From an uncultured Lentisphaeria bacterium (GTDB lineage Bacteria; Verrucomicrobiota; Lentisphaeria; Victivallales; Victivallaceae): a DNA stretch of 14,625 bases. The translations under genes were made by a program, and so were the position numbers. The notes beneath the pieces were generated by a model. The model was not told where the DNA came from and made no database searches. It was given only the letters and a program-made list of their open reading frames with translations. Positions 4,558 through 12,786 of this stretch are shown here, piece by piece (position 1 is the stretch's first letter; each line of letters starts with the position of its first letter). The stretch spans positions 1-14,625 of the forward strand of contig CALABZ010000102.1 of NCBI GenBank assembly GCA_937888615.1, in the 5' to 3' direction.

Positions 4558-7335
4558 GTGTACATGCGGCAATTGTTATTTTGTCTGATGATGGGGACGG
4601 TTTGTGCCGTTTCGGCCGGAAATCAGGCAGTCAACGGCTCTTTCGAGGAAAATGGCGGTTGGAAAACTCTGGTGGAGAATGGCGCAAAGGGTTCGTTTGA
4701 ACGGACCGGGAGTTGCGTTCGCACCGGTCGCCACTCCTATCGGCTGGTCAAAGAAAATGGCGTGGGGTATCTTCAACTGCGCAGTGAACGGCCCATCAAG
4801 GTCAAGGCTGGGAAAAAATATACATTCCGGGGGTGGTTTCATTCCACGGATTCCGAGTTTTCCACGCTGTTGCTTTTTCGCATCAACGGAGAAAAAGCGG
4901 ACCAGTTGTATTATGACTCCGTCGACCGCAGCGCAGGTTATCCGTCGCAATCATTTCTGGTGAATACCGATCCGGGCGAATGGTACAAGCGGGTCGGGCA
5001 TTTTCAGGCGGAAAGGGATGAGGAAATCTACCTGAACGTGGTTCTCTACGGCAATCCCGCCACCGTCTGGATCGATGACCTGGAATTCGAAGAAACCGAT
5101 TTCAAGCTGGACGGTACGCCGGGAGAAGAACGGACCAATTACACCTGCAGCAAGGAACAGGTCTATGACATTCTGGCAAAACGTGAACTGGCCTCCGCCG
5201 TCATTCAGAATAATGAATTCGCCCTGAACGGACACAGAACTCAGCCGGTCATGTACAAGGTTGAGCCTTATCTGGACAACAATCACCTGCGGCGATACAA
5301 TGAATTCGTCGACTCCGGCGTGCCGTTGCAGTTCTGTGTGGTGGGACTGAGTGTTTCCAAAAACACACAGGGCGTGGCGGTTGGTCCCGGCAAATACGAT
5401 TTCGTAAAGCTGGAAAGCATCCTGATGGACGCCTTGCGTTTCAAGCCGGAGGCAAAGTTGATCGTATCATATGCGGTTTATTCCCCCTATAACAACTGGG
5501 GAGAAGAAAACCCTGACGAATGCTGGAGGGATGGCGAGGGGCGCCGCGGATACGGCGTGTGGGGCAATCTTGAGGGCTTCGCCGAGGATTTGTCGAAAGT
5601 TAAACTGCGTTCGCATCAGAATGGATGGTTCAAATGGCGTTACCCCTCCTATTCATCGGAAAAATATCGTCGGGATACCGTCCGGGCGATTCGCGACATT
5701 ACCGCCGAACTGATGGCTTTGCCGCTTGGCAAGGCCGTGGCCGGATTTCATATCAGCGGCGGGCACGACGGGCAGTTTCAATATCCGTCGCCGGACTTCA
5801 GCGAAACGGCACAGCGGGATTTCCGCAGTTGGCTGAAAAAAGAATATTTCGATATCGGGATTTTGAATAAATCCTGGAAAACTTCATATCGTGACTTCAC
5901 CGAAATTCACGTGCCGGGCCAGCAGCGGAAACAATCATCGCTGATCCGTGGTCACGGCGTACAGGTGGATTATCGGCGTTTCCAGGATTACACCAGTTGG
6001 AGCTTGAAGAACCTTTTCGCCGCCGCAGTGAAAGATGCCGCGGGCAGGGCGGTCACCGTATCCTGCTACGGTTTGCCGACTGCCTATGAGTGCGAGGAAG
6101 CGGTCAAAATGCCCGCGCTCGATTTTTTTGCGGATGCATCATGGTATCCGTTCCGCTGTCCCGGTTATCCGATCGGGGCGAATCCGCCCGAATCCTATGC
6201 CCTCCATAATAAAATGTGGAATTTCGAAATGGATACCCGCACCTGGACCGGCGGTGCGACGAACGAACTCTACGACATGTGGCTGGGCACTGCCCGGACC
6301 CCGGACGCATGGATTTCGACGAACCGCAAGATGGCCGGTGTGTCCCTGGCAAAAAATTACAGCCGCTGGTATTATTCGATGAACCGTTACTTCGATGCCC
6401 CCGAAATCATGGCGGAAATCAAGACCAGTCTGGAAGCCGGGAACCGCCTGCTCGATATGCCTGCATCTGATTTCCGCCCGGACGTGTGCCTGGTCCGCTC
6501 CATGTCCAACCAATACTACCAGAAAGATGGCATCATCAGCAAGGAAACGACTTCGCTGCCGGCGCAGACATTCATGTTCGAGCTCAGCGGAGTACCCTAT
6601 GATACTTATTATCTGGAGGAGCTGCTGGCGAATGAGAAATTACATCATTACAAGGTTTATATCTTCATGCACAATCTGCTGGTAACGCAGGCACAGCGGA
6701 ACCGGATCGACAAACTGTTGAAAAAGGACGGCAAAACCCTGGTCTGGGTGTTCGGTTCCGGGTACCTCGACGAGGACGGTAAATCCGTGGACAACATCCG
6801 CCGCCTGACCGGGATCGATGTTCGGACTTCGGACAGGGCGGTTCGCCTTACGCCGGTACTGACCGCGGCAGATCCGCTGACGAAAGGGGTCCAGCCGTTT
6901 CAGGGTATTGCTGAACTTTGCCACGCCATGTTTCGGATTGAGGGGCCGTCACCGTTTACCGGTTTCGCGCAGGAGTTCTGGATTGAAGATTCCGAAGCCC
7001 GAAGTTTGGCCGCCTATCGGGAAAACGGAAAAACCTGTATGGCAGTGAAGGATTTTCCTCAATGGACGTCGATTTATTGCGCTGCGCCATATTCTTTGAC
7101 CAACCGGATGATTCATAACATTGCGGTCAGCGGCGGCGCATTCGTGTGCGGCGAGCCCGGGCAGAGTATCTTCATGAACGGTGATTTCATGTCACTGCAT
7201 GGAATCAAACCGGAGAAATACGATATTATCCTGCCGCCCGGAAAAACAAAGGTCATCAATCTGATCAGCGGGCGTGAACTGAGCCGTACCGTGAATGTGA
7301 AAACGGGCAAGACATATTGGTTTGGCTTCCGGTAA
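4558..7335 (+). CDS. secreted GH42-like (beta-galactosidase superfamily) glycoside hydrolase
   Basis: 925 residues from GTG 4558, or 923 from ATG 4564. AAGGA at 4548-4552 is 5 bp from the GTG and 11 bp from the ATG, so GTG is slightly favoured. A signal peptide (RQLLFCLMMGTVCAVSA, cut near residue 20) leads to a jelly-roll, carbohydrate-binding-like domain (about 24-178, ending VWIDDLEF). A TIM-barrel region follows (about 200-620) with FHISGGHDGQF at 397-407 and WNFEMDTRTW at 554-563, Glu557 being the candidate nucleophile. Residues about 640-760 resemble the Rossmann-like trimerization domain of GH42 enzymes (VCLVRSMSNQYYQ, YIFMHNLLVTQAQRNRIDKL), and a beta-rich tail closes it. The expected acid/base Glu near 398-407 is not evident, so activity on a beta-galactoside is not assured. 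CAZy family unassigned. Co-transcribed with the pseudopilin gene; the AraC neighbour suggests induction by a glycan. Confidence 0.85.
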   Translation: MYMRQLLFCLMMGTVCAVSAGNQAVNGSFEENGGWKTLVENGAKGSFERTGSCVRTGRHSYRLVKENGVGYLQLRSERPIKVKAGKKYTFRGWFHSTDSEFSTLLLFRINGEKADQLYYDSVDRSAGYPSQSFLVNTDPGEWYKRVGHFQAERDEEIYLNVVLYGNPATVWIDDLEFEETDFKLDGTPGEERTNYTCSKEQVYDILAKRELASAVIQNNEFALNGHRTQPVMYKVEPYLDNNHLRRYNEFVDSGVPLQFCVVGLSVSKNTQGVAVGPGKYDFVKLESILMDALRFKPEAKLIVSYAVYSPYNNWGEENPDECWRDGEGRRGYGVWGNLEGFAEDLSKVKLRSHQNGWFKWRYPSYSSEKYRRDTVRAIRDITAELMALPLGKAVAGFHISGGHDGQFQYPSPDFSETAQRDFRSWLKKEYFDIGILNKSWKTSYRDFTEIHVPGQQRKQSSLIRGHGVQVDYRRFQDYTSWSLKNLFAAAVKDAAGRAVTVSCYGLPTAYECEEAVKMPALDFFADASWYPFRCPGYPIGANPPESYALHNKMWNFEMDTRTWTGGATNELYDMWLGTARTPDAWISTNRKMAGVSLAKNYSRWYYSMNRYFDAPEIMAEIKTSLEAGNRLLDMPASDFRPDVCLVRSMSNQYYQKDGIISKETTSLPAQTFMFELSGVPYDTYYLEELLANEKLHHYKVYIFMHNLLVTQAQRNRIDKLLKKDGKTLVWVFGSGYLDEDGKSVDNIRRLTGIDVRTSDRAVRLTPVLTAADPLTKGVQPFQGIAELCHAMFRIEGPSPFTGFAQEFWIEDSEARSLAAYRENGKTCMAVKDFPQWTSIYCAAPYSLTNRMIHNIAVSGGAFVCGEPGQSIFMNGDFMSLHGIKPEKYDIILPPGKTKVINLISGRELSRTVNVKTGKTYWFGFR

Positions 7336-7424
7336 TTGGGAAAATCCAAACATCGCCGATTGCAGGAACTTTTCTGTTATGCCAGCAGTCCGACAGGCCA
7401 CCAGTCTCATGAGGTTCGAATATT

Positions 7425-7464
7425 ATGCCATGTGCAAGAAGAACTTGCACATGGCATGGTTTTT
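7425..7464 (+). terminator. rho-independent terminator of the pseudopilin-hydrolase operon
   Basis: Perfect 14-bp arms (7425-7438 and 7444-7457, ATGCCATGTGCAAG and its complement) around the loop AAGAA, then GG and five T at 7460-7464. It lies 90 bp after the hydrolase stop. The T run favours the plus strand. The convergent lysS gene ends at 7475, so the hairpin sits just beyond its stop as well and may help end that transcript, though the minus-strand side has no clean T run. Confidence 0.8.
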
Positions 7465-7474
7465 GAGATGAATG

Positions 7475-8980
7475 TTATTTTTTCAGTTTCATCTGCGGGA
7501 ACAGGATCACGTCGCGGATCGATTCCGCACCGGTCAGCAGCATGGCGAGGCGGTCAATGCCGATGCCGAGTCCGCCGGCGGGCGGCATGCCGAATTCCAA
7601 CGCGGTCAGGAAGTCTTCATCAATCTTGTCGGCGACCTCGTCGCCTTCCTTTTTCTCGCGTTCGAACTGTTCCATAAAACGCTGACGCTGAACGATCGGG
7701 TCATTCAGTTCGGAGTAACCGGGGCAGAGTTCCTGTCCGTTCACCACCAGTTCGTACACGTCGACCAGCGCCGGGTCGTCGGTGCAACCCTTGGCCAGCG
7801 GCACCATTTCTTTCGGCAGACGGGTGACGAACGTCGGCTGGATGAGTTTGCCTTCAATCAGCTTGTCGTAAATTTCGTTGGTGACTTCGAATTCGGGCAT
7901 GGATTCGTTCACGGTCAGGCCCATTGATTGGGCCTTGGCAACCTTTTCGGCGAACGTCAGTTCAAACCAGTCGGCACCGGCGTATTCCTTGATCAGATCG
8001 CGGTATTCGACGCGCTTCCAGGGGCGGGTCAAGTCGATCGTGCCGCTGGCGTGCTCAAATTTCAACGTGCCGAAGACATTGGTGGCGACGGTCGTCACCA
8101 GTTCCTCGATCAGTTCCATCATGGTGCGGCAATCGCCGTAAGCCTGATAGATTTCCATAGAGGTGAATTCGGGATTATGCTTGCGGTCCATGCCTTCGTT
8201 GCGGAAATTGCGGTTCATTTCATAGATTTTTTCGAATCCGCCGACCAGCAATTTCTTCAGGTACAGTTCGGGGGCGATTCGCATGAACATTTCACTGCTC
8301 AACGCGCCGTAATAGGTCTTGAACGGTTCGGCGGCGGCGCCGCCGGGGATCGGCTGGATCATCGGGGTTTCGACTTCGATGAATCCTTTGGATTCCATAA
8401 ACTTGCGGATTTCGCGCGTGATCAGGGAACGCTGCAGCAATACCTGCTTGCTTTCATCGTTGGTGATCAGGTCCAGATAACGCTGACGGTAGCGCTGTTC
8501 AATATTGGTAAGCCCGTGGAATTTTTCGGGGAGAGGGCGCAGGGATTTGCTCAACAGTTCGAATTCCGCGACTTTCACGGTCAGTTCGCCCATTTTGGTG
8601 ATGAACAGTTCGCCGGTGACGCCGATGATGTCGCCGATATCAAGGCGGCGGAAGAGTTTGAATTTTTCTTCGCCGATGGCTTTTTTGTTGATGAAGAGCT
8701 GCATTTTGCCGGAACTGTCTTTCAGGTCGGCAAAGATGGAACCGCCCATGTTGCGGACGCCGGTTAAGCGACCGGCCAGGGTGGCGGGTTGGATTTCGGT
8801 GGAATCCGGCTGGTGGGACGCACGGAGTTCATTGATCGGGCGGATGTTGTCGAATTTGCCGCCGAATGGATTAATGCCCTCGGCCTTCAATTCTTCCACC
8901 TTGCGGACCCGTTGCTGGAAGATATCCTCGCTGGAGGCTTCGTCGGCACCGGTCACGATGGTTTCGTTGTTTTCACTCAT
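7475..8980 (-). CDS. lysS: lysyl-tRNA synthetase, class II
   Basis: 501-residue cytoplasmic enzyme that charges tRNA-Lys with lysine using ATP. Residues about 65-150 form the N-terminal OB-fold anticodon-binding domain (RLTGVRNMGGSIFADLKD and on). The class II catalytic core follows, with motif 2 FRNEGMDRKHNPEFTSMEIY and motif 3 GLGIGIDRLAMLL near the C-terminus, ending ILFPQMKLKK as bacterial LysRS does. Length is normal for the family. I start at ATG 8980, which has GGAG 8 bp upstream, rather than the in-frame TTG at 9010, which has none and would add ten residues of no family character. It stands alone, convergent with the hydrolase gene and divergent from the pyrophosphatase gene. No truncation or missing motif seen. 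Confidence 0.98.
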   Translation of the reverse strand: MSENNETIVTGADEASSEDIFQQRVRKVEELKAEGINPFGGKFDNIRPINELRASHQPDSTEIQPATLAGRLTGVRNMGGSIFADLKDSSGKMQLFINKKAIGEEKFKLFRRLDIGDIIGVTGELFITKMGELTVKVAEFELLSKSLRPLPEKFHGLTNIEQRYRQRYLDLITNDESKQVLLQRSLITREIRKFMESKGFIEVETPMIQPIPGGAAAEPFKTYYGALSSEMFMRIAPELYLKKLLVGGFEKIYEMNRNFRNEGMDRKHNPEFTSMEIYQAYGDCRTMMELIEELVTTVATNVFGTLKFEHASGTIDLTRPWKRVEYRDLIKEYAGADWFELTFAEKVAKAQSMGLTVNESMPEFEVTNEIYDKLIEGKLIQPTFVTRLPKEMVPLAKGCTDDPALVDVYELVVNGQELCPGYSELNDPIVQRQRFMEQFEREKKEGDEVADKIDEDFLTALEFGMPPAGGLGIGIDRLAMLLTGAESIRDVILFPQMKLKK

Positions 8981-9017
8981 TATCTTGGCTCCAATTCTTG
9001 AATTTCTCAAAAAATAT

Positions 9018-9045
9018 AATGTATCACATCAATTTGAACTTGCAA
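9018..9045 (-). promoter_or_regulatory. candidate lysS promoter
   Basis: On the minus strand TTGCAA (9040-9045), 16 bp, TACATT (9018-9023), 4 of 6 to each sigma-70 box. The leader to the ATG at 8980 would be about 30 nt. The region is AT-rich, so chance matches are likely. Confidence 0.35.
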
Positions 9046-10149
9046 TTCGATTTTTTGAAACTATTGTAAAGTTTTTGATTGCCTTGAGAGTCAAAGCGCA
9101 AATTTTTTTTGACTTTTTTCGGGGGGCGACGCGAAGTTTTGAAGATTCGGAAATGATGCTGTGAGATGGACGCTTCATGTCTGAAATCCAGGAAATTTCC
9201 AGAAAATCGCATACCTGCCGGAAGTGAGTCGGAACATTTTGTATTTGGCTTGAAAAAATTAACAACCTTAAGGAACAAATCAAAGAAAATGAAAAAACTC
9301 TCTCTCCTAGCAGGCTTGGCCTGTTTGCTGTCGGCCGCCGGGCTATATGCCCAGGATGCCGTCGTTGAAGTGACCGAAGAAGTTGTCGCCATCAGGGAAG
9401 CGGTGGACACCACCCCGACCACTTGGCTCGTAGCCCCCCTTGCCGCCATCCTGGCTCTGCTGGTCGCTATGATGCTCTACTCCAAGATGAAGCAAGCCGA
9501 TGAAGGCACTTCGCTGATGAAGGAAATCGCTCAATACGTTCGGGAAGGCGCCATGGCTTACCTGAAGCGCCAGTACAAAGTGGTGGGGATCGTTTTTGTC
9601 GCTTTGTTCATTGTTTTCACGATTCTGGCATATCTGGGGATTCAGAACCCGTTCGTGCCGGTGGCGTTCCTGACGGGCGGTATTTTCTCCGGCCTGTGCG
9701 GGTTTATCGGCATGAAAACAGCCACCCAGGCTTCATCCCGTACCGCCCAGGCGGCCAGCGAAGGACTGAACCGCGGCCTGCAGGTTGCGTTCCGTTCCGG
9801 CGCGGTCATGGGACTGTGCGTGGTCGGCTTCGGACTTCTGGACATCTGTGCCTGGTACCTTGTCCTCGATAAATTGGTGTACACCGACGCCAATATGGCC
9901 AACGGCCTGAGGTTTCTCGGACTGGAACTGGTTCCGGCCGGCACGGTTTTCGTCGACAAAATGCTCTATATCACCACTACCATGATTACGTTCGGGATGG
10001 GTGCTTCTACTCAGGCGTTGTTTGCCCGTGTGGGCGGCGGCATCTACACCAAAGCCGCTGACGTCGGCGCCGACCTGGTCGGCAAAGTCGAAGCCGGTAT
10101 TCCCGAAGACGATCCGCGCAACCCCGCCACCATCGCCGATAACGTGGGC

Positions 10150-10187
<38 letters not shown>

Positions 10188-10278
10188 CTATGAATCCTAC
10201 TGCGGTTCGATGCTGGCCACCGCCGCGCTTGGCGCTTCGGCCGGAGCCGCCGCCATCGAACCGCAGTAGGATTCATAG
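10188..10278. repeat. perfect 25-bp inverted repeat with 41-nt loop inside the pyrophosphatase gene
   Basis: Bases 10188-10212, which encode the LYESYCGSM part of the ion-gate motif, recur as an exact reverse complement at 10254-10278. In the reading frame the second arm reads I-E-P-Q-stop-D-S-stop, so both stop codons are the inverted image of two CTA triplets in the first arm. The transcript could form a strong hairpin here. Confidence 0.97.
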
Positions 10279-10297
10279 CTTTCTTCCGCCGCCATCG
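10259..10297 (+). other. 39-bp in-frame insertion built from inverted local copies
   Basis: The direct repeat CCGCCGCCATCG occurs at 10247-10258 and 10286-10297, exactly 39 bp apart. Between the copies lie 20 bp inverted from upstream (part of the 25-bp arm) and the start of GCTTTCTTCCG (10278-10288), the reverse complement of CGGAAGAAAGC at 10313-10323. Deleting 10259-10297 joins ALGASAGAAAI to AAGKGTEESLLYL in frame with no stop. Confidence 0.8.
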
Positions 10298-11752
10298 CCG
10301 CCGGCAAAGGCACGGAAGAAAGCCTGCTTTATCTGGTTCTTTCTCCGATGGTGGTTTCCGGTATTGGCATTATCCTTTCGATCATCGGCATTACCATGGT
10401 CAAGTGCAAGGAAGGCGCCACTCAGCGCAACCTGCTCCTGAGCCTGTTGACCGGTACGGTCAGCAGTTCCGTCCTGATCCTTTTCGCCCTCGGTTTTCTG
10501 GTCTTCATGGACTGGATTACCTGGGGAATTTTCGGTTCCGCCGTCGCCGGTTTGGTTGCCGGAGTGCTGATCGGTCAGTCCACCGAATACTATACGTCCG
10601 ATGAATACAAGCCGACCAAAGGCATTGCCGAACAGGCGAAGATGGGGCCGGCCACGACGATTATCGACGGTCTGGCGACCGGCATGTACTCCACTGGGAT
10701 TCCGGTGGTGGTCATTTGCCTCGGCATTCTGACCGCTTTCGCTTTCGCCGGCGGCTTCACCAGCTTCTCAATGGGTCTTTATGGTATCGGCTTCGCCGCG
10801 GTCGGCATGCTCTCCACGCTGGGGATTACGCTGGCTACCGACGCTTATGGCCCGATTGCCGACAACGCCGGCGGCAACGCCGAAATGTCCGGTCTGCCTG
10901 CTCAGGTCCGTGAACGCACCGACGCTCTGGACGCCCTCGGCAACACCACTGCCGCTACCGGCAAAGGTTTCGCCATTGGTTCCGCCGCTCTGACCGCCCT
11001 GGCCCTGTTGGCTTCGACTTTGGAAGAAGCCCGCGTCTGGATCAGCAAGCATGATGGCGCCGGTGACGCGCTGGGCATTGCTTCCGACTGGGCGAAAAAA
11101 GCGTCCGTCATGGAATTTGCCGACAAAATGAACATGAGCATCATGAATCCGTTGCTGATAGTCGGTATCTTCATCGGCGCGATGGTGTGCTTTGTGTTCT
11201 GCGCCATGACCATGAAAGCGGTCGGCCGCGCAGCCGGTTCAATGGTGGAGGAAGTCCGCCGTCAGTTCCGTGAAAAACCGGGCATCCTCGAAGGTTCCGA
11301 ACGTCCCGACTATGCGCGTTGCGTGGATATCTCCACCAAGGGCGCCCAGCGTGAAATGATTCTCCCCGCCATGCTGGCGATCATTGTTCCGGTGGCTACC
11401 GGCTGTATCCTCGGGCTTCCCGGGGTGATCGGTCTGCTGGCCGGCGGTATGGCCTGCGGCTTCATGCTGGCGACCATGCTGAACAACTCCGGCGGTGCCT
11501 GGGACAATGCCAAGAAGTTCATCGAAAAGGGCAATCACGGCGGCAAGAAGTCCGATCCGCATAAAGCCGCGGTGGTCGGCGATACCGTCGGCGATCCGTG
11601 CAAGGATACTTCGGGTCCGTCCCTGAACATCCTGATCAAGTTGATGAGCATGGTGGCGATTGTATTCACCCCCGTGATCTTGAAAGTCGCCCCGGTCGTC
11701 CAGGGCTGGCTCGGAATCAGCTTCTGAAATTATTAGAATATTGTTTATTCTA

Positions 11753-11794
11753 CAAGCCCGTCCGGTGTTTAGCGCCGGGCGGGCTTGCTTTTTT
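11753..11794 (+). terminator. rho-independent terminator after the pyrophosphatase gene
   Basis: A 13-bp GC-rich stem (CAAGCCCGTCCGG at 11753-11765 with CCGGGCGGGCTTG at 11775-11787, one G-T pair), 9-nt loop, then C and six T. It lies 26 bp beyond the stop codon. Confidence 0.9.
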
Positions 11795-11845
11795 GTTCCC
11801 GGAGGGTTACTTTATCGACAGAGCAAGAAATAATATGAGGAAATA

Positions 11846-12634
11846 ATGAAAGAACTGAAAAAGAAAAATGCATTCATATCCGATATGGACGGTGTTATTT
11901 ATCATGGGAACAGATTGTTGAACGGTGCTGTCGATTTTGTGGAATGGCTGCGCAGCAACAAAAAGAAATACCTGTTCCTGACGAACAGCAGCGAGCGGAC
12001 CCCGCGGGAACTGCGCGAAAAGTTGCTGCGTCTCGGGATTGATGTCCCGGAGGATAATTTCTATACCAGTGCCCTGGCGACTGCGGATTTTCTGTCGCGC
12101 CAGCGCCCGAACTGTTCGGTATTCGCCATTGGCGAGGCCGGGCTTTACAATGCGTTGTACGAACGCGGTATTTCCATGAACGACAACACCCCCGACTATG
12201 TGGTCGTGGGGGAAACCCGGACTTACAGTTACGAACGGCTCGAAAAGGCCGTGCACCTGATCAATAACAAGGGCGCGCGCCTGATCGGCACCAATCCCGA
12301 TATGACCGGACCCACCGAACACGGGGTCGTTCCCGCGACCGGGGCGCTGATTGCACCGATTGAACTGGCTACCAACACGAAAGCGTATTTTATCGGCAAG
12401 CCGAATCCGCTGATGATGCGGCGCGCGGTCAAGCGGCTTGGCGTGATGAGCCGCGAAACGATGATCGTCGGCGACCGCATGGATACCGATATCGTCGCTG
12501 GAGTCGAGGCCGAAGTGGATACGGTCCTGGTGTTGAGCGGCGTTACGTCGCTGGAAGATATCGACCGCTATGCATATCGTCCGGCGCATGTGATGCGGGG
12601 ACTGGATGAATTGGTAGAACAACTGCGTTCATAA
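11846..12634 (+). CDS. NagD-type HAD-superfamily (subfamily IIA) phosphatase
   Basis: 262-residue cytoplasmic hydrolase of phosphate esters. Motif I is DMDGVIYHG (nucleophile Asp13, acid/base Asp15); motif II is LTNSS (Thr46, Asn47), the TNSS form typical of NagD, AraL and 4-nitrophenylphosphatase-like proteins; the type IIA cap spans about 85-170; motif III Lys185 is in FIGKPNP; motif IV is GDRMDTDI (Asp210, Asp213). Family members act on UMP, GMP, sugar phosphates or phosphoglycolate, and nothing here selects one, so I give no gene symbol. The ATG has GAGGA 4 bp upstream. The pyrophosphatase terminator lies only 51 bp before it, so it must rely on a nearby promoter or on read-through; no good promoter is visible in the gap. 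It ends 152 bp before the dehydratase activase gene on the same strand, with no hairpin between. Confidence 0.92.
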   Translation: MKELKKKNAFISDMDGVIYHGNRLLNGAVDFVEWLRSNKKKYLFLTNSSERTPRELREKLLRLGIDVPEDNFYTSALATADFLSRQRPNCSVFAIGEAGLYNALYERGISMNDNTPDYVVVGETRTYSYERLEKAVHLINNKGARLIGTNPDMTGPTEHGVVPATGALIAPIELATNTKAYFIGKPNPLMMRRAVKRLGVMSRETMIVGDRMDTDIVAGVEAEVDTVLVLSGVTSLEDIDRYAYRPAHVMRGLDELVEQLRS

Positions 12635-12709
12635 GTATGCGAAACGACATATTCTTACTGCAGTTTTTGAGCGAGAACAACAACAATTAAGGATATTTAT
12701 TCGTATCGA

Positions 12710-12739
12710 TTGCTGGAAAAACAGGAAATGGGGTATATA
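12710..12739 (+). promoter_or_regulatory. candidate promoter of the dehydratase activase gene
   Basis: TTGCTG (12710-12715), 18-bp spacer, TATATA (12734-12739), about 48 bp before the ATG at 12787. Matches are moderate and the region is AT-rich. Confidence 0.3.
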
Positions 12740-12786
12740 TTACCTGATTTATGAGAGATTATTTTTTGTTTGACAGGAATCAACGA

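Noticed and set aside
7928..8767. 279-residue plus-strand reading frame opposite lysS
   Set aside because: It is the antisense shadow of a fully conserved lysyl-tRNA synthetase, rich in Phe, Asp, Gly and His from reversed codons, with no ribosome site or recognisable motif.
9089..9120. AGTCAAA/TTTGACT hairpin followed by a T run as a terminator
   Set aside because: The stem is 7 bp and AT-rich with a 12-nt loop, and no plus-strand gene ends upstream of it; it lies in a divergent intergenic region.
9191..9200. Palindrome GGAAATTTCC upstream of the pyrophosphatase gene
   Set aside because: The 10-bp symmetry does not extend into the flanks, and there is no adjacent promoter to give it meaning.
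9166..9288. Longer pyrophosphatase start at ATG 9166
   Set aside because: The extra 41 residues are polar and unlike the family, and would bury the signal-peptide-like segment that begins at 9289 behind AAGGA.
10267..10278. Programmed stop-codon read-through or pyrrolysine coding at the two TAG codons
   Set aside because: Both TAGs are simply the inverted image of CTA triplets in the 25-bp arm. The segment encodes nothing family-like and disappears with the 39-bp insertion.
10348..11727. The second half of the pyrophosphatase as a separate gene starting at ATG 10348
   Set aside because: It is in the same frame as the first half, the family sequence continues across the gap (SSAAIAAGKGTEESLLYL and on), no ribosome site precedes the ATG, and the break is explained by the 39-bp insertion.
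11807..12622. 271-residue minus-strand reading frame opposite the HAD phosphatase
   Set aside because: It overlaps almost all of a clear NagD-type gene and has no family features.
12770..12775. Perfect TTGACA as a -35 box
   Set aside because: It lies 12 bp before the start codon and overlaps the ribosome site, so a transcript from it would begin inside the gene.
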